64,000 bases of DNA from Haladaptatus sp. DJG-WS-42 (lineage in GTDB: Archaea > Halobacteriota > Halobacteria > Halobacteriales > Halococcaceae): the NCBI RefSeq assembly GCF_037198285.1, contig NZ_CP147243.1:1550001-1614000 (forward strand), given 5' to 3'. How positions within the stretch are numbered: the stretch's first letter is position 1; the number at the start of each line of letters is the position of its first letter. Positions 1 to 8,323 of the stretch are shown piece by piece. A program made the translations under genes and the position numbers. The notes under the pieces were generated by a model, which saw only the letters and a list, made by a program, of their open reading frames with translations, did no database searches and was not told the origin of the DNA.

Positions 1-1934
1 AGCAAGAACAGCCGGACGGTGTCCGCGCCGTACGCTTCGATGGCCTCTGCGGGCAACACGACGTGGCCCTTCGAGGAGGACATCTTGTCGCCTTCGAGCA
101 GCCCCATCCCCATGATGGTGATGCCCTGTGGCTGTTTTGGCTGCTCGAACAGCTCTGCGTGGTGGAACAAGTAGAACGTCAGGTGGTTCGAAATCAGGTC
201 GTTGCCCGAACACCGGTAATCGACGGGATACCAGTAGTCCCACTCCTCGCGCAGGTCGAGGGCTTTCTCGTCGTCACCCTCATCGAGCAACAGCGTGTCG
301 AAGAACTCGCGGGTGAGTTCCTCCGGGGGCACATCCTGGATGCGGTGGGCGATGGTGTAGTACGCCATGTAGATGGTCGAATCGGACAACGGCTCGATGA
401 CGAAATCCGTGTCCCACGGCAGGCGCGTCCCTAGCCCGTAGTTGCGGATGCACGGCCACTCGTTCAGCCAGTCAACCGTGTGCAGGTACTGCTCGCGGGT
501 GTTCTCTGGAATCGCGTCCAAGTCCGCGATGGCTTCCTTCGTCTTCTGTTTCCAGTCTTCGTCGTTGTACCGCAGGAACCACGTGTCCTGTTTGGCGACT
601 TCGACCACGCCGCCACACCGGCAGATAACCTCCTCTGAGAACTCGTACATCGCGTCGAAGGCACCCTGACTCTGGTAGTGTGCCTTCAGGTCGTCGCGGA
701 CGTGTTCGACGATTTCGCCGGCGTACTCGCCGTACATGTCGGAGAGTTTTCCGGCGTGGAACTCGCGGTTGTACACGTCTTTGGTCGCTTCTTCCAGTGC
801 GGGGTCGTCTGAGGACGTGATACCGTGTTCTTCGACGGCGTCTTTGGCGGGGAACTCACCGTAGCCCTCAACGGTCAGAATAGCGCGTGGCTCAATGGCC
901 TTGACGTCGGCGGGGTCGATGCCGAACGACTCCATTCGCGCAGTGTCGGCTTTCGCCTCTTCGAGCGCCACCCAGTCGTCTGGGCTGTGGGCCGGAACGG
1001 ACATCACGACGCCCGTCGCGTTGTCCGTGTCCACAAAGTCTGCAGGCAGGATAAGCACGTCTTCGTCGGTCACGGGGTTCGTGACGAACGTGCCAATCAG
1101 GTCTTCGCCCGTCAGTTCCTCGGTGACTTCGACGTCGCGCTCTTGGAGGCGTAGCTTTTCGACGGCTTCGACAGAGACAATCCACTCCTCGCCGTCCACC
1201 AGTGTCCGGCGGTACGCGCCGTCCGGCTGGACGTAGGCGTTCGTGACGCCGTGAACCGTCTCCGGGCGCAGCGTCGCCATCGGCAACACGATGTCGCCGC
1301 TGCGGAACTTGACCAGCGTATACTCTTGGAACTCGGCGGTTTCGCCCTCGAGCAGGTCGTGGGTCGTCACCGGGTTCTGTTCGTTCGTACAGAATTTGAC
1401 CGGGTGCAGGCCCTTTTCGAGCAAGCCGCGCTCGCGGAGGGTCTCGTACTGCCACGTGATGAACTTCGAGTAGCGCTCGTCGTTCGTCGTGAACTCACGA
1501 CGCCAGTCGATAGAGAGGCCAAGCGCCTTCATGTTCTTCTTGTAGTGTTCTTCGATGAAGTAGCGCGCAAAGCCCATCGGCGTCTCCAAGTCCTGTAACG
1601 TCTCCTCGGGGACGTTGTAGGTGTCTCGCAGGACGGAGAGTTGTTTCTCCTCGCCCTTTTTCAAGCGCTCGACGGCACCGATAATCGGCGTGCCCGTGAC
1701 GTGCCATCCGAGTGGGAACAGCACGTTGTCGCCCTGTTGGCGGCGATACCGGGCGTACACGTCTGGGACAGTGTACGTCCGGGCGTGCCCGATGTGCATC
1801 CCGCCGCTCGGATACGGATACGCAACCGTGATGAACGTCGCCTCCTCTCGGTCGTCGGGGGTGGCTTCGTACAGGCCCTCCTCGGCCCACTGCTCGCGCC
1901 ACTTCCCCTCGACTGCGCGGGGGTCGTAATCCAT
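1..1934 (-). CDS. leuS: Leucyl-tRNA synthetase, 3' end outside window
   Basis: Class I synthetase charging tRNA-Leu in the cytoplasm. About 644 codons are visible and the C-terminal part lies beyond base 1. The HIGH signature (GGMHIGHA) is at residues 44-51 and KMSSSKG near residue 615-621. Between them is the CP1 editing domain, with an archaeal LeuRS-like GVVMSVPAHSPDDW stretch. The ATG at 1934 was chosen because a TATA-like CTTTTA lies about 27 nt upstream on the minus strand, which predicts a leaderless mRNA. An in-frame ATG 13 codons further upstream would sit before that predicted transcription start. Identification is by motif and overall sequence recognition and is firm. Confidence 0.96.
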   Translation of the reverse strand, partial: MDYDPRAVEGKWREQWAEEGLYEATPDDREEATFITVAYPYPSGGMHIGHARTYTVPDVYARYRRQQGDNVLFPLGWHVTGTPIIGAVERLKKGEEKQLSVLRDTYNVPEETLQDLETPMGFARYFIEEHYKKNMKALGLSIDWRREFTTNDERYSKFITWQYETLRERGLLEKGLHPVKFCTNEQNPVTTHDLLEGETAEFQEYTLVKFRSGDIVLPMATLRPETVHGVTNAYVQPDGAYRRTLVDGEEWIVSVEAVEKLRLQERDVEVTEELTGEDLIGTFVTNPVTDEDVLILPADFVDTDNATGVVMSVPAHSPDDWVALEEAKADTARMESFGIDPADVKAIEPRAILTVEGYGEFPAKDAVEEHGITSSDDPALEEATKDVYNREFHAGKLSDMYGEYAGEIVEHVRDDLKAHYQSQGAFDAMYEFSEEVICRCGGVVEVAKQDTWFLRYNDEDWKQKTKEAIADLDAIPENTREQYLHTVDWLNEWPCIRNYGLGTRLPWDTDFVIEPLSDSTIYMAYYTIAHRIQDVPPEELTREFFDTLLLDEGDDEKALDLREEWDYWYPVDYRCSGNDLISNHLTFYLFHHAELFEQPKQPQGITIMGMGLLEGDKMSSSKGHVVLPAEAIEAYGADTVRLFL

Positions 1935-1958
1935 GTACTCTCGTTCAGGTGGCGAAGG

Positions 1959-1964
1959 TAAAAG
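1959..1964 (-). promoter_or_regulatory. TATA-like box of leuS
   Basis: Minus-strand CTTTTA is centred about 27 nt before the leuS ATG, so transcription should begin at the A of the start codon. Confidence 0.6.
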
Positions 1965-2002
1965 AACTACCATACCTGACGCTCGCAGGTGTCTGATAGC
2001 CT

Positions 2003-2026
2003 CGCGGGCCCGTCATGGAGCCCGCG
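2003..2026. terminator. Hairpin after hsp20
   Basis: A perfect 7-bp GC stem (CGCGGGC/GCCCGCG) with a 10-nt loop lies 13 nt beyond the hsp20 stop, between hsp20 and the leuS promoter. No T-run follows, so it could be an mRNA 3'-end stabiliser or an insulator rather than a true terminator. Confidence 0.4.
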
Positions 2027-2038
2027 GTGAAAATTCGA

Positions 2039-2464
2039 CTAGTCGATGTCGATCTGCTTGCCTTTCGTCGCGCCAGCGACTTTCGGCAGCGTCACCGAGA
2101 GGACGCCGTTTTTGTACGACGCCTTCGCTTCGTCGCCGTTCACGTCTTCGGGGAGGTGCAGCGAGCGACGAACCGTGCGGTGTTTGCGCTCTTTTTTGAC
2201 GTAGGTCGCGTCTTCTTCCTCCATCGACTCCTCGTGTTCGGCTTTGATTGACACGCGGTCGCCGAGCACCGAGAGATGGATGTCTTCGCGGGTGAAGCCG
2301 GGGAGGTCTGCGTGGAGGACGAAGTCCTCGTCGCGTTCCTCTACGTCCACCATAATCTGTGCCATGCCCATCATGCCGCGTCCGGGCATATCCTCGAACT
2401 GGCGGCCCATGCGTTCGAACATCTCTTCGAGCTCGTCAAACGGGTTGTACTTTCGCATTGCCAT
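2039..2464 (-). CDS. hsp20: Hsp20/alpha-crystallin small heat-shock protein
   Basis: ATP-independent holdase chaperone of 141 aa, a typical archaeal sHsp length. An N-terminal Met-rich arm (residues 1-35) precedes the alpha-crystallin domain (about 36-128), which contains DLPGFTREDI and the conserved NGVLSVTLPK motif. The C-terminal tail KGKQIDID carries the I-x-I-type anchor used for oligomerisation. The start could be Met1 or Met3. Upstream is a dyad GGGTCT-N6-AGACCC between a TATA-like CTCTATAC (plus-strand reading) and the start, placed where a heat-shock repressor could act. Confidence 0.93.
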   Translation of the reverse strand: MAMRKYNPFDELEEMFERMGRQFEDMPGRGMMGMAQIMVDVEERDEDFVLHADLPGFTREDIHLSVLGDRVSIKAEHEESMEEEDATYVKKERKHRTVRRSLHLPEDVNGDEAKASYKNGVLSVTLPKVAGATKGKQIDID

Positions 2465-2475
2465 TTGAAACCACT

Positions 2476-2509
2476 GGGTCTACCCCAAGACCCTCGGCTA
2501 CTCTATACG
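2476..2509 (-). promoter_or_regulatory. hsp20 promoter with dyad operator candidate
   Basis: A TATA-like element lies at 2502-2509. A perfect 6-bp inverted repeat (2476-2481 with 2488-2493, 6-nt spacer) covers the predicted transcription start near 2479. This geometry fits repression of a heat-shock gene; the cognate factor is not identified. Confidence 0.4.
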
Positions 2510-2544
2510 TCAGACTGAGATTTAACGCTACTGCGCGTTCTCAC

Positions 2545-2985
2545 TCAGAGTGACCGGGGTTGGTCGCGCTTCGTGCGTCGTCGCGCGCCGAGGAACGCGA
2601 ACGCCCCAGCCACACAGACGAGATACCAGAGCGGGAAGCCAAAGGCGAGCAGGCCAACGCCAACCCCGAGTTCGCCAAGTGCGACCGCACCGACTGCGAG
2701 CAGTGCGAGTACGCCAATCCCAGCGAGTCCCGCGACTGCCGCCCACATGCGGGTCGCCGTCCGCTGGGTTAGTTCATCTACTCGACGCTCTGCACGGCGT
2801 GCCAGTATCGCATACGTCGCAAGCGCGGTTGCCACGGCGATGGTGGCGCCCACCGGTAGTCCGACGAACACCGACGGCCAGACGAGCGGGTCGAGCCACG
2901 CGGTCACGAGCAGGCCGCTCCCGAATCCGGCGACGAGCCCGACGAACACGCTCAACGCGGCGTGAAACAGGACAGTTCGCTCCAT
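2545..2985 (-). CDS. Small polytopic membrane protein, unknown
   Basis: A 146-aa protein I do not recognise. Four or five hydrophobic segments are evident: about residues 5-30, 33-60, 80-100, 103-116 and 118-135. They are Ala/Gly/Val/Leu rich. A charged loop (RRAERRVDEL) follows the second segment, and a positively charged tail (GARRRTKRDQ) suggests a cytoplasmic C-terminus. It is a single gene between the lpdA operon end and hsp20, on the same strand as both. No catalytic motif is visible. Confidence 0.7.
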   Translation of the reverse strand: MERTVLFHAALSVFVGLVAGFGSGLLVTAWLDPLVWPSVFVGLPVGATIAVATALATYAILARRAERRVDELTQRTATRMWAAVAGLAGIGVLALLAVGAVALGELGVGVGLLAFGFPLWYLVCVAGAFAFLGARRRTKRDQPRSL

Positions 2986-3065
2986 GCGTTTAGATTCGGC
3001 GGCGGCGTCGATATACCGGCGTGGTGAGTATCACGCGGTGAGAATCGGGATGGGAAAAAGGGTTT

Positions 3066-4490
3066 CTACCGGTTCAGCGTGTGGATGGCCTCGCCTTTCG
3101 CGTTGGCGGCGGCTTCCATCACGGCTTCTGCAAGCGTCGGGTGGGTGTGAATCGTCGCGGTCAGGTCCTCTAGGGTCGCGCCCATCTCGATCGCGAGCGC
3201 GAGTTCGGCAACGAGTTCGGAGGCTTCCGCCCCGACAATCTGGCCGCCGAGGATGAAGCCAGACTCTTCGTCTGCGACGACGCGGACGAACCCATCACTG
3301 TGGCCCGTCGAGAGCGCGCGTCCGCTCGCCATGAACGGGAACTTGCCGACGACTGGTTCGAAGCCGGCTTCTTCGGCCTCGGCTTGGGTCATGCCAACCG
3401 TCCCGATTTCGGGGTCGGTGAACACGGCGGCGGGGATGGCCTGGTAGTCGAGCGCCGACGGTTCGCCAGCGATGACTTCGGCGGCGACGTGGCCTTCTTT
3501 CGAGGCTTTGTGGGCGAGCATCGGCTCACCCGCAACGTCGCCGATGGCGTAGATGTGACCTACGTCGGTGCGACACTGGTCGTCGGTCTGGAGGAAGCCC
3601 TTCTCGTCGGGTTCGAGGCCAACGGCTTCTAAGTTGAGCGTGTCCGAGACGGGTTGGCGGCCCACGGCGACGAGCGTCTTGTCGGCGTTGAACTCGGAGG
3701 TTTCACCGTCTTCGTTCTCGGTGACGACGGTCATGCCGTCCGCCTCTTTGCGCCACTCCTTTGCGGCCTCGCCGAAGTGGAACTCGATGCCGAGTGCTTC
3801 GGCCTTTTTCTTGACCACGCGGGCAACGTCCGATTCGTAGCCGGGCAGCGCGTCGTCTAACATCTCAACGATGGTAACGTCGGTGCCGAGTTTGGCGAAC
3901 ACCGTCGAGAGTTCCATCCCGATGTAGCCCGCACCGACGACGACGAGTTTCTCCGGAATCTCGTCAAGCGCGAGGGCCTCGCGCGAACTCAGCACGTGTT
4001 CGCCGTCGAACTCGAAGCCGGGAATTTCGAATGGGCGCGAGCCGGTTGCGATGATACAGGAGTCGAATTCGATGGACTCAGAGCCCTGTCCCTCGCCGCC
4101 GTGGGCGACGCGGACGGTGTTCTCGCCAGCGAATTCGGCCGTGCCCTGCATGAGGTTCACGCCGTTTGCTTTCATCAGCTTCTCGACGCCGCCGGTGAGT
4201 TGATTCACGACGCCGTCTTTCCACGCGACCATGCCCTGCATGTCGACGACGGGGTCTGCGTGGATGCCCATGTCCTCTGCGTTCGCGGCGTTATGCGCCA
4301 CGTCAGTGGCGGAGATGAGCGCCTTCGAAGGAATGCAGCCGTAGTTCAGGCAGGTTCCCCCGTAGGCGTTTTTCTCGACCATCGTCACGTCGAGGCCGAG
4401 TTGCCCGGCGCGGATGGCGGCCACGTAGCCGCCCGGCCCCGCACCGATAACCAATACGTCCGTCCCAGTTGCGATGTCTCCAACGACCAT
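3066..4490 (-). CDS. lpdA: Dihydrolipoyl dehydrogenase (E3)
   Basis: A 474-aa flavoprotein disulfide reductase that reoxidises dihydrolipoamide on E2 and reduces NAD+. The FAD-binding GAGPGG lies near residues 17-22. The redox-active disulfide is CLNYGC (about 47-52). A second GAGYIGMEL nucleotide fold lies mid-protein, and the C-terminal HTHPTLAEA carries the catalytic His of the dimer interface. Its ATG overlaps the E2 stop codon (TAATG), so it is the last gene of an E1a-E1b-E2-E3 operon and probably translationally coupled to E2. Confidence 0.96.
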   Translation of the reverse strand: MVVGDIATGTDVLVIGAGPGGYVAAIRAGQLGLDVTMVEKNAYGGTCLNYGCIPSKALISATDVAHNAANAEDMGIHADPVVDMQGMVAWKDGVVNQLTGGVEKLMKANGVNLMQGTAEFAGENTVRVAHGGEGQGSESIEFDSCIIATGSRPFEIPGFEFDGEHVLSSREALALDEIPEKLVVVGAGYIGMELSTVFAKLGTDVTIVEMLDDALPGYESDVARVVKKKAEALGIEFHFGEAAKEWRKEADGMTVVTENEDGETSEFNADKTLVAVGRQPVSDTLNLEAVGLEPDEKGFLQTDDQCRTDVGHIYAIGDVAGEPMLAHKASKEGHVAAEVIAGEPSALDYQAIPAAVFTDPEIGTVGMTQAEAEEAGFEPVVGKFPFMASGRALSTGHSDGFVRVVADEESGFILGGQIVGAEASELVAELALAIEMGATLEDLTATIHTHPTLAEAVMEAAANAKGEAIHTLNR

Positions 4491-5965
4491 TATTCAAGTA
4501 GTAGTAGTGCGGGGTTTTCCAGATAGTTCTTGACCGTGTTGGCAAACTGTGCCGCGATTGCGCCGTCGATGATGCGATGGTCAATCGAGAGCGAAATCGT
4601 CATGATGTGGCGCGGCACGATGTCGCCGTCCACGACACGGGGTTTCTCCTTGATTGCGCCGAGTCCGAGGATGGCGACTTCGGGGAAGTTGATGATTGGC
4701 GTCGCGTACTCGCCGCCGATTGCGCCGAAGTTCGTGATGGTGAACGTTCCACCCTGCATGTCGCTGCGGGCAATCGAGCGGTCGCGCGCCTTCCCGACGA
4801 GGTCGTTCATCTCTTGGGACACCTGCAGCATGCCCTTCTGGTCTACGCCTTTCACGACGGGAACCATCAGGCCTGCGTCCGTCGCCACGGCCACGCCGAT
4901 GTTGTAGTCCTTCTTGAGGACGATTTCCTCTGCCTCCTCGTCGAGCATGGAGTTCATGTACGGGAACTCCTTCAGCCCGGCCACGATGGCCTTCATGACG
5001 AACGGCATGTACGAGAGCTTGACACCGCGATTTTCTGCCTCTTCCTTGAGGTCAGACCGCATCGCCACAAGGTCGGTCACGTCGATTTCGTCGTGATGGG
5101 TCACGTGTGGAGCGGTGTACTTTGAACGCTCCATCTGCTTGCCAATGGTCCGACGGATACCGCGGTACGGCACGCGTTCGTCCTCTTTCGAGGTCGCTGC
5201 GAGGCTCGCAACGTCTGCCTGCTTGGCTTCTGTCTGGGCCGCTGCGTACTCGCGGACGGCCTCGGGCGTCACGAACGACTGGCCTTCGCGTTTTTCGACC
5301 TCCGGCACGGCGTTCAGGTCGACGCCGAGTTCTTCTGCGAGCGAGCGCGTCGCGGGTGCGGCGAGCGTCTTCTCGCGGTCTGCTGGTTTCTGCATCGAGA
5401 CGGCGGCCTGTGCGCCACTCGACTCGGTCGTGTCGGATGCTGGCTCGGCTTCCGGCTCTGTTGTCGGTTCGGCGGCAGCCTGGGCACCGTCTTTGCCACC
5501 TTCCGCGGCGGCGCGAACGTCTTGGTCGGTCACACGACCGCTCGGTCCTGAGCCGACGACCGTCGTGATGTCGACGCCGAGTTCGCGGGCGAGTCGACGG
5601 GCGCTCGGGGCGGCGAACACGCGGCCGCCTTTGGCCGATGATTCGCCGTTCGAGGCAGCTTTTTCGGCTTCGGCCGGTTTCTCTGGTTCCGTCTCTGTCT
5701 CCGCTTCGATTGGCGGTTCGTCTTCACCCTCAACATTGAACGTGATGATGACGTTGCCAACGGGAACCATCTCGCCTGCGTCTGCGAGAATCTCTCTGAC
5801 GGTCCCGTTTACGGGCGAGGGAATCTCGACAACGGCCTTGTCTGTCTCTGCTTCGGCGACCGGCATGTCTTCGGTGACGGTGTCGCCCTCGGAGACGAGC
5901 CAGCTGACGATCTCTGCCTCAGTGAGTCCTTCCCCAACGTCGGGGAGCTTGAATTCGAATACCAT
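4490..5965 (-). CDS. pdhC: 2-oxoacid dehydrogenase E2, lipoamide acyltransferase
   Basis: Core subunit (491 aa) carrying the swinging lipoyl arm. The N-terminal lipoyl domain spans about 1-77, with the lipoylated Lys near residue 43 in ETDKAVVEI. An Ala/Glu/Pro linker follows. There appear to be two peripheral-subunit-binding domains, about 116-156 (APSARRLARELGVD) and about 207-250 (APATRSLAEELGVD), where one is usual. The catalytic acyltransferase domain fills the C-terminal half and ends in the DHRIIDG active-site motif. It lies between E1b and E3 with 1-2 nt junctions. The oxoacid is likely pyruvate or a branched-chain oxoacid; sequence alone does not decide. Confidence 0.95.
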   Translation of the reverse strand: MVFEFKLPDVGEGLTEAEIVSWLVSEGDTVTEDMPVAEAETDKAVVEIPSPVNGTVREILADAGEMVPVGNVIITFNVEGEDEPPIEAETETEPEKPAEAEKAASNGESSAKGGRVFAAPSARRLARELGVDITTVVGSGPSGRVTDQDVRAAAEGGKDGAQAAAEPTTEPEAEPASDTTESSGAQAAVSMQKPADREKTLAAPATRSLAEELGVDLNAVPEVEKREGQSFVTPEAVREYAAAQTEAKQADVASLAATSKEDERVPYRGIRRTIGKQMERSKYTAPHVTHHDEIDVTDLVAMRSDLKEEAENRGVKLSYMPFVMKAIVAGLKEFPYMNSMLDEEAEEIVLKKDYNIGVAVATDAGLMVPVVKGVDQKGMLQVSQEMNDLVGKARDRSIARSDMQGGTFTITNFGAIGGEYATPIINFPEVAILGLGAIKEKPRVVDGDIVPRHIMTISLSIDHRIIDGAIAAQFANTVKNYLENPALLLLE

Positions 5966-5966
5966 C

Positions 5967-6953
5967 TTAGAACTCGTAGGCCTCTTTGATGCCTTCCTTG
6001 ATGCGGGCGACCTGTGGGAGGTAGTAGTTTTCGAGCGCGTAGAGCGGGAACGGCGTGTCGAACCCGGTGATGCGCTTTACCGGCGCTTCCTGATACATGA
6101 GCGCCTCTTCTTGAATCGTCGCGGCGATTTCGCCACCGAGACCACCTGAAAGCGGGGCCTCGTGGACGACGGCTGCGCGACCGGTTTTCTTGAACGATTC
6201 GAGGATTGCCTCGTCGTCGAGCGGCGAGAGCGTCCGCAGGTCGATGACTTCGACGTCGATGCCCTCTTCGGACAGTTCGTCTGCGGCTTCGAGCGTCGGT
6301 CGGGTCATCGCACCCCACGTGAACACCGACACGTCCGTCCCTTCGCGGCGGGTTGCGGCCTTGCCGAGTGGCACGGTGTACGTCTCGTTTGGTACCTCTT
6401 CGCGGAATGCGCGGTAGATGAGCTTCGGCTCTAAGAAGATGACCGGGTCGGGGTCGCGGATGGCGCTTGCGAGCAGCCCTTTCGTGTCGTACGGCGTCGA
6501 AGGAACGACGACCTTCAGGCCCGGTTCGTGGGCGAAGAAGGCTTCTTTCGACTCAGAGTGGTGTTCTGGTGCGCGGATACCGCCGCCGTAGGGTGCGCGA
6601 ACCACGAGCGGGCAGGTGTACCGGCCGCGACTCCGGGTGCGGAGACGGGCGGCGTGGCTCACGATCTGGTCGAACGCGGGATAGATGAAGCCGAGGAACT
6701 GGATTTCGGGAACCGGCTTCATGCCGTAGGCGGCCATGCCGATGGCCGACCCGACGATGCCGGACTCTGCGAGCGGGGTGTCGATGACGCGGTCGTCACC
6801 GAACTCGTCCCACAGCCCCTGGGTGGCGCGGAAGACGCCGCCGTTTTTCCCAACGTCCTCGCCCATCACGATAACGTCGTCGTCGCGTTCCATTTCGCCT
6901 TTCAGCCCGTCGCGGACCGCCTGTACAAGCGTGAGATTTTGCGTATCGCTCAT
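5967..6953 (-). CDS. pdhB: 2-oxoacid dehydrogenase E1 beta subunit
   Basis: A 328-aa beta chain of the thiamine-diphosphate E1 heterotetramer. It has the transketolase-like pyrimidine-binding domain (residues about 5-180, with GEDVGKNGGVFRAT and PLAESGIVG) and the C-terminal transketolase domain (about 195-320, with DLRTLSPLD and HEAPLSGGLGGE). It ends 1 nt before the E2 start and begins directly after the E1-alpha stop, so the complex subunits are co-transcribed in order of assembly. Confidence 0.95.
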   Translation of the reverse strand: MSDTQNLTLVQAVRDGLKGEMERDDDVIVMGEDVGKNGGVFRATQGLWDEFGDDRVIDTPLAESGIVGSAIGMAAYGMKPVPEIQFLGFIYPAFDQIVSHAARLRTRSRGRYTCPLVVRAPYGGGIRAPEHHSESKEAFFAHEPGLKVVVPSTPYDTKGLLASAIRDPDPVIFLEPKLIYRAFREEVPNETYTVPLGKAATRREGTDVSVFTWGAMTRPTLEAADELSEEGIDVEVIDLRTLSPLDDEAILESFKKTGRAAVVHEAPLSGGLGGEIAATIQEEALMYQEAPVKRITGFDTPFPLYALENYYLPQVARIKEGIKEAYEF

Positions 6954-8060
6954 TTATTCCTCCAGAAGTTTGTCGTCGCCGTACATTTCGCGGAGCTGTT
7001 CGAAGTCCTCCCACTGGGCGCGGACGCGGGCGGGCATCTCCTCGAAGACGTGGGCGAAGATTTCGTCGGGCGACGGCCGCGGGACGGCCTCTGCCGCGGC
7101 GATGGCTTCTGCCACGTCGTCTTCGATTTCCTGCTCGATTGCGTCCACTCTCTCGTCGTCTAAGAGTCCCTCGCCGCGGAGGTACTTCTCTAAGCGCGGG
7201 ATTGGGTCCTTCTTTTTCCAGTGTTCGACCTCGTCGTCGTCGCGGTAGACGGTCGGGTCGTCGGCCGTCGTGTGCGCACCGAAGCGGTATTGGACGGCCT
7301 CGATGAGCGTCGGCCGGAGTTCGCCCTGTGGGTCTTTTGCCTTGTCCACGGCGTCTTTCGTGACCTTGTAGACGGCGAGTGGGTCCATGCCGTCCACCTG
7401 GACGCCCTCGAAGCCGTAGGCAACGGCTTTCTGGGCGATGGTTTTCGCCGCAGTCTGGCGTTCGCGGGGCACGGAAATCGCCCACTGGTTGTTGTTACAG
7501 AAGAAGATGTTCGGCGTGTCGAAGACGCCCGCGAAGTTGAGCCCTTCGTGGAAGTCGCCTTCGCTCGTCGCGCCGTCACCGAAGTAACAGATGAACGCTT
7601 TGTTCTCGCCTTTGAGCTTCGAGGCCCACGCCGCGCCGGTGGCGTGGAGCACCTGCGTCGCAATCGGGACGGAGGCAGTGAAGATGTTCACGTCTTCCGG
7701 CGGTTTGTTGCCGTCTTCGTGGCCCATCCAGTAGAGGAGTGTCTGCTTGAGTGGCAGGCCGCGAATGAGTGCGGCACCGTGTTCGCGGTAGGAGGGGAAC
7801 ATCCAGTCTTCGTCTTCGAGTGCCATGACGCTGCCAATCTGGGCCCCTTCCTGCCCCGAGAGTGGGGGGTAGGTTCCCATCCGGCCTTGGCGCTGGAGAC
7901 TGACCGCCCGCTGGTCGAATCGACGAGCGAGTGTCATGTTCTGGTACATGCTCACGAGTGTCTCGTCGTCGAGGTCGGGGACGGTTGCACCTTCTAAGAC
8001 GTTGCCCTCATCGTCGAGAATCTGTACCTGGTCGCTGGGGTCACGCTGAAGCGTGCTCAC
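6954..8060 (-). CDS. pdhA: 2-oxoacid dehydrogenase E1 alpha subunit
   Basis: A 368-aa alpha chain that binds thiamine diphosphate. The TPP motif GDGATSEGD...NNNQWAIS is in the middle of the protein, and the N-terminus reads STLQRDPSDQVQ. The GTG at 8060 is preferred over an in-frame GTG at 8072 because a Shine-Dalgarno-like AGGAAGG lies at 8072-8078, about 11 nt upstream. A TATA-like CTTTAACC at 8105-8112 predicts transcription from about 8081. This is the first gene of the operon, which is unusual in this window in being SD-led rather than leaderless. Confidence 0.93.
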   Translation of the reverse strand: MSTLQRDPSDQVQILDDEGNVLEGATVPDLDDETLVSMYQNMTLARRFDQRAVSLQRQGRMGTYPPLSGQEGAQIGSVMALEDEDWMFPSYREHGAALIRGLPLKQTLLYWMGHEDGNKPPEDVNIFTASVPIATQVLHATGAAWASKLKGENKAFICYFGDGATSEGDFHEGLNFAGVFDTPNIFFCNNNQWAISVPRERQTAAKTIAQKAVAYGFEGVQVDGMDPLAVYKVTKDAVDKAKDPQGELRPTLIEAVQYRFGAHTTADDPTVYRDDDEVEHWKKKDPIPRLEKYLRGEGLLDDERVDAIEQEIEDDVAEAIAAAEAVPRPSPDEIFAHVFEEMPARVRAQWEDFEQLREMYGDDKLLEE

Positions 8061-8071
8061 GGTCGAACCCA

Positions 8072-8112
8072 CCTTCCTGACATGAGCAAAAAGTCATCAT
8101 CCTTGGTTAAAG
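8072..8112 (-). promoter_or_regulatory. Promoter and SD of the E1-E2-E3 operon
   Basis: TATA-like CTTTAACC (8105-8112) and SD-like AGGAAGG (8072-8078) precede the GTG at 8060. The remaining bases to 8323 are AT-richer and hold no gene I can support. Confidence 0.5.
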
Positions 8113-8323
8113 TGTTTTCGTAAATCCCTTTGGGTAACTCCTATTCTTGCCGGACTTTCTTAGAGAATCATCCACTTTGGGCCGAAATTATGGTGTTATA
8201 ACTCAAATATGCGTATTGTCACTGGACAATTCTGGTCGAATATGAAGTTTGATGAAGAATCAAGTGACACTCTGGTTCGACAGTGCGTCACTCACGCAAG
8301 AACGCCGGGTGAAACCAGCAGAC

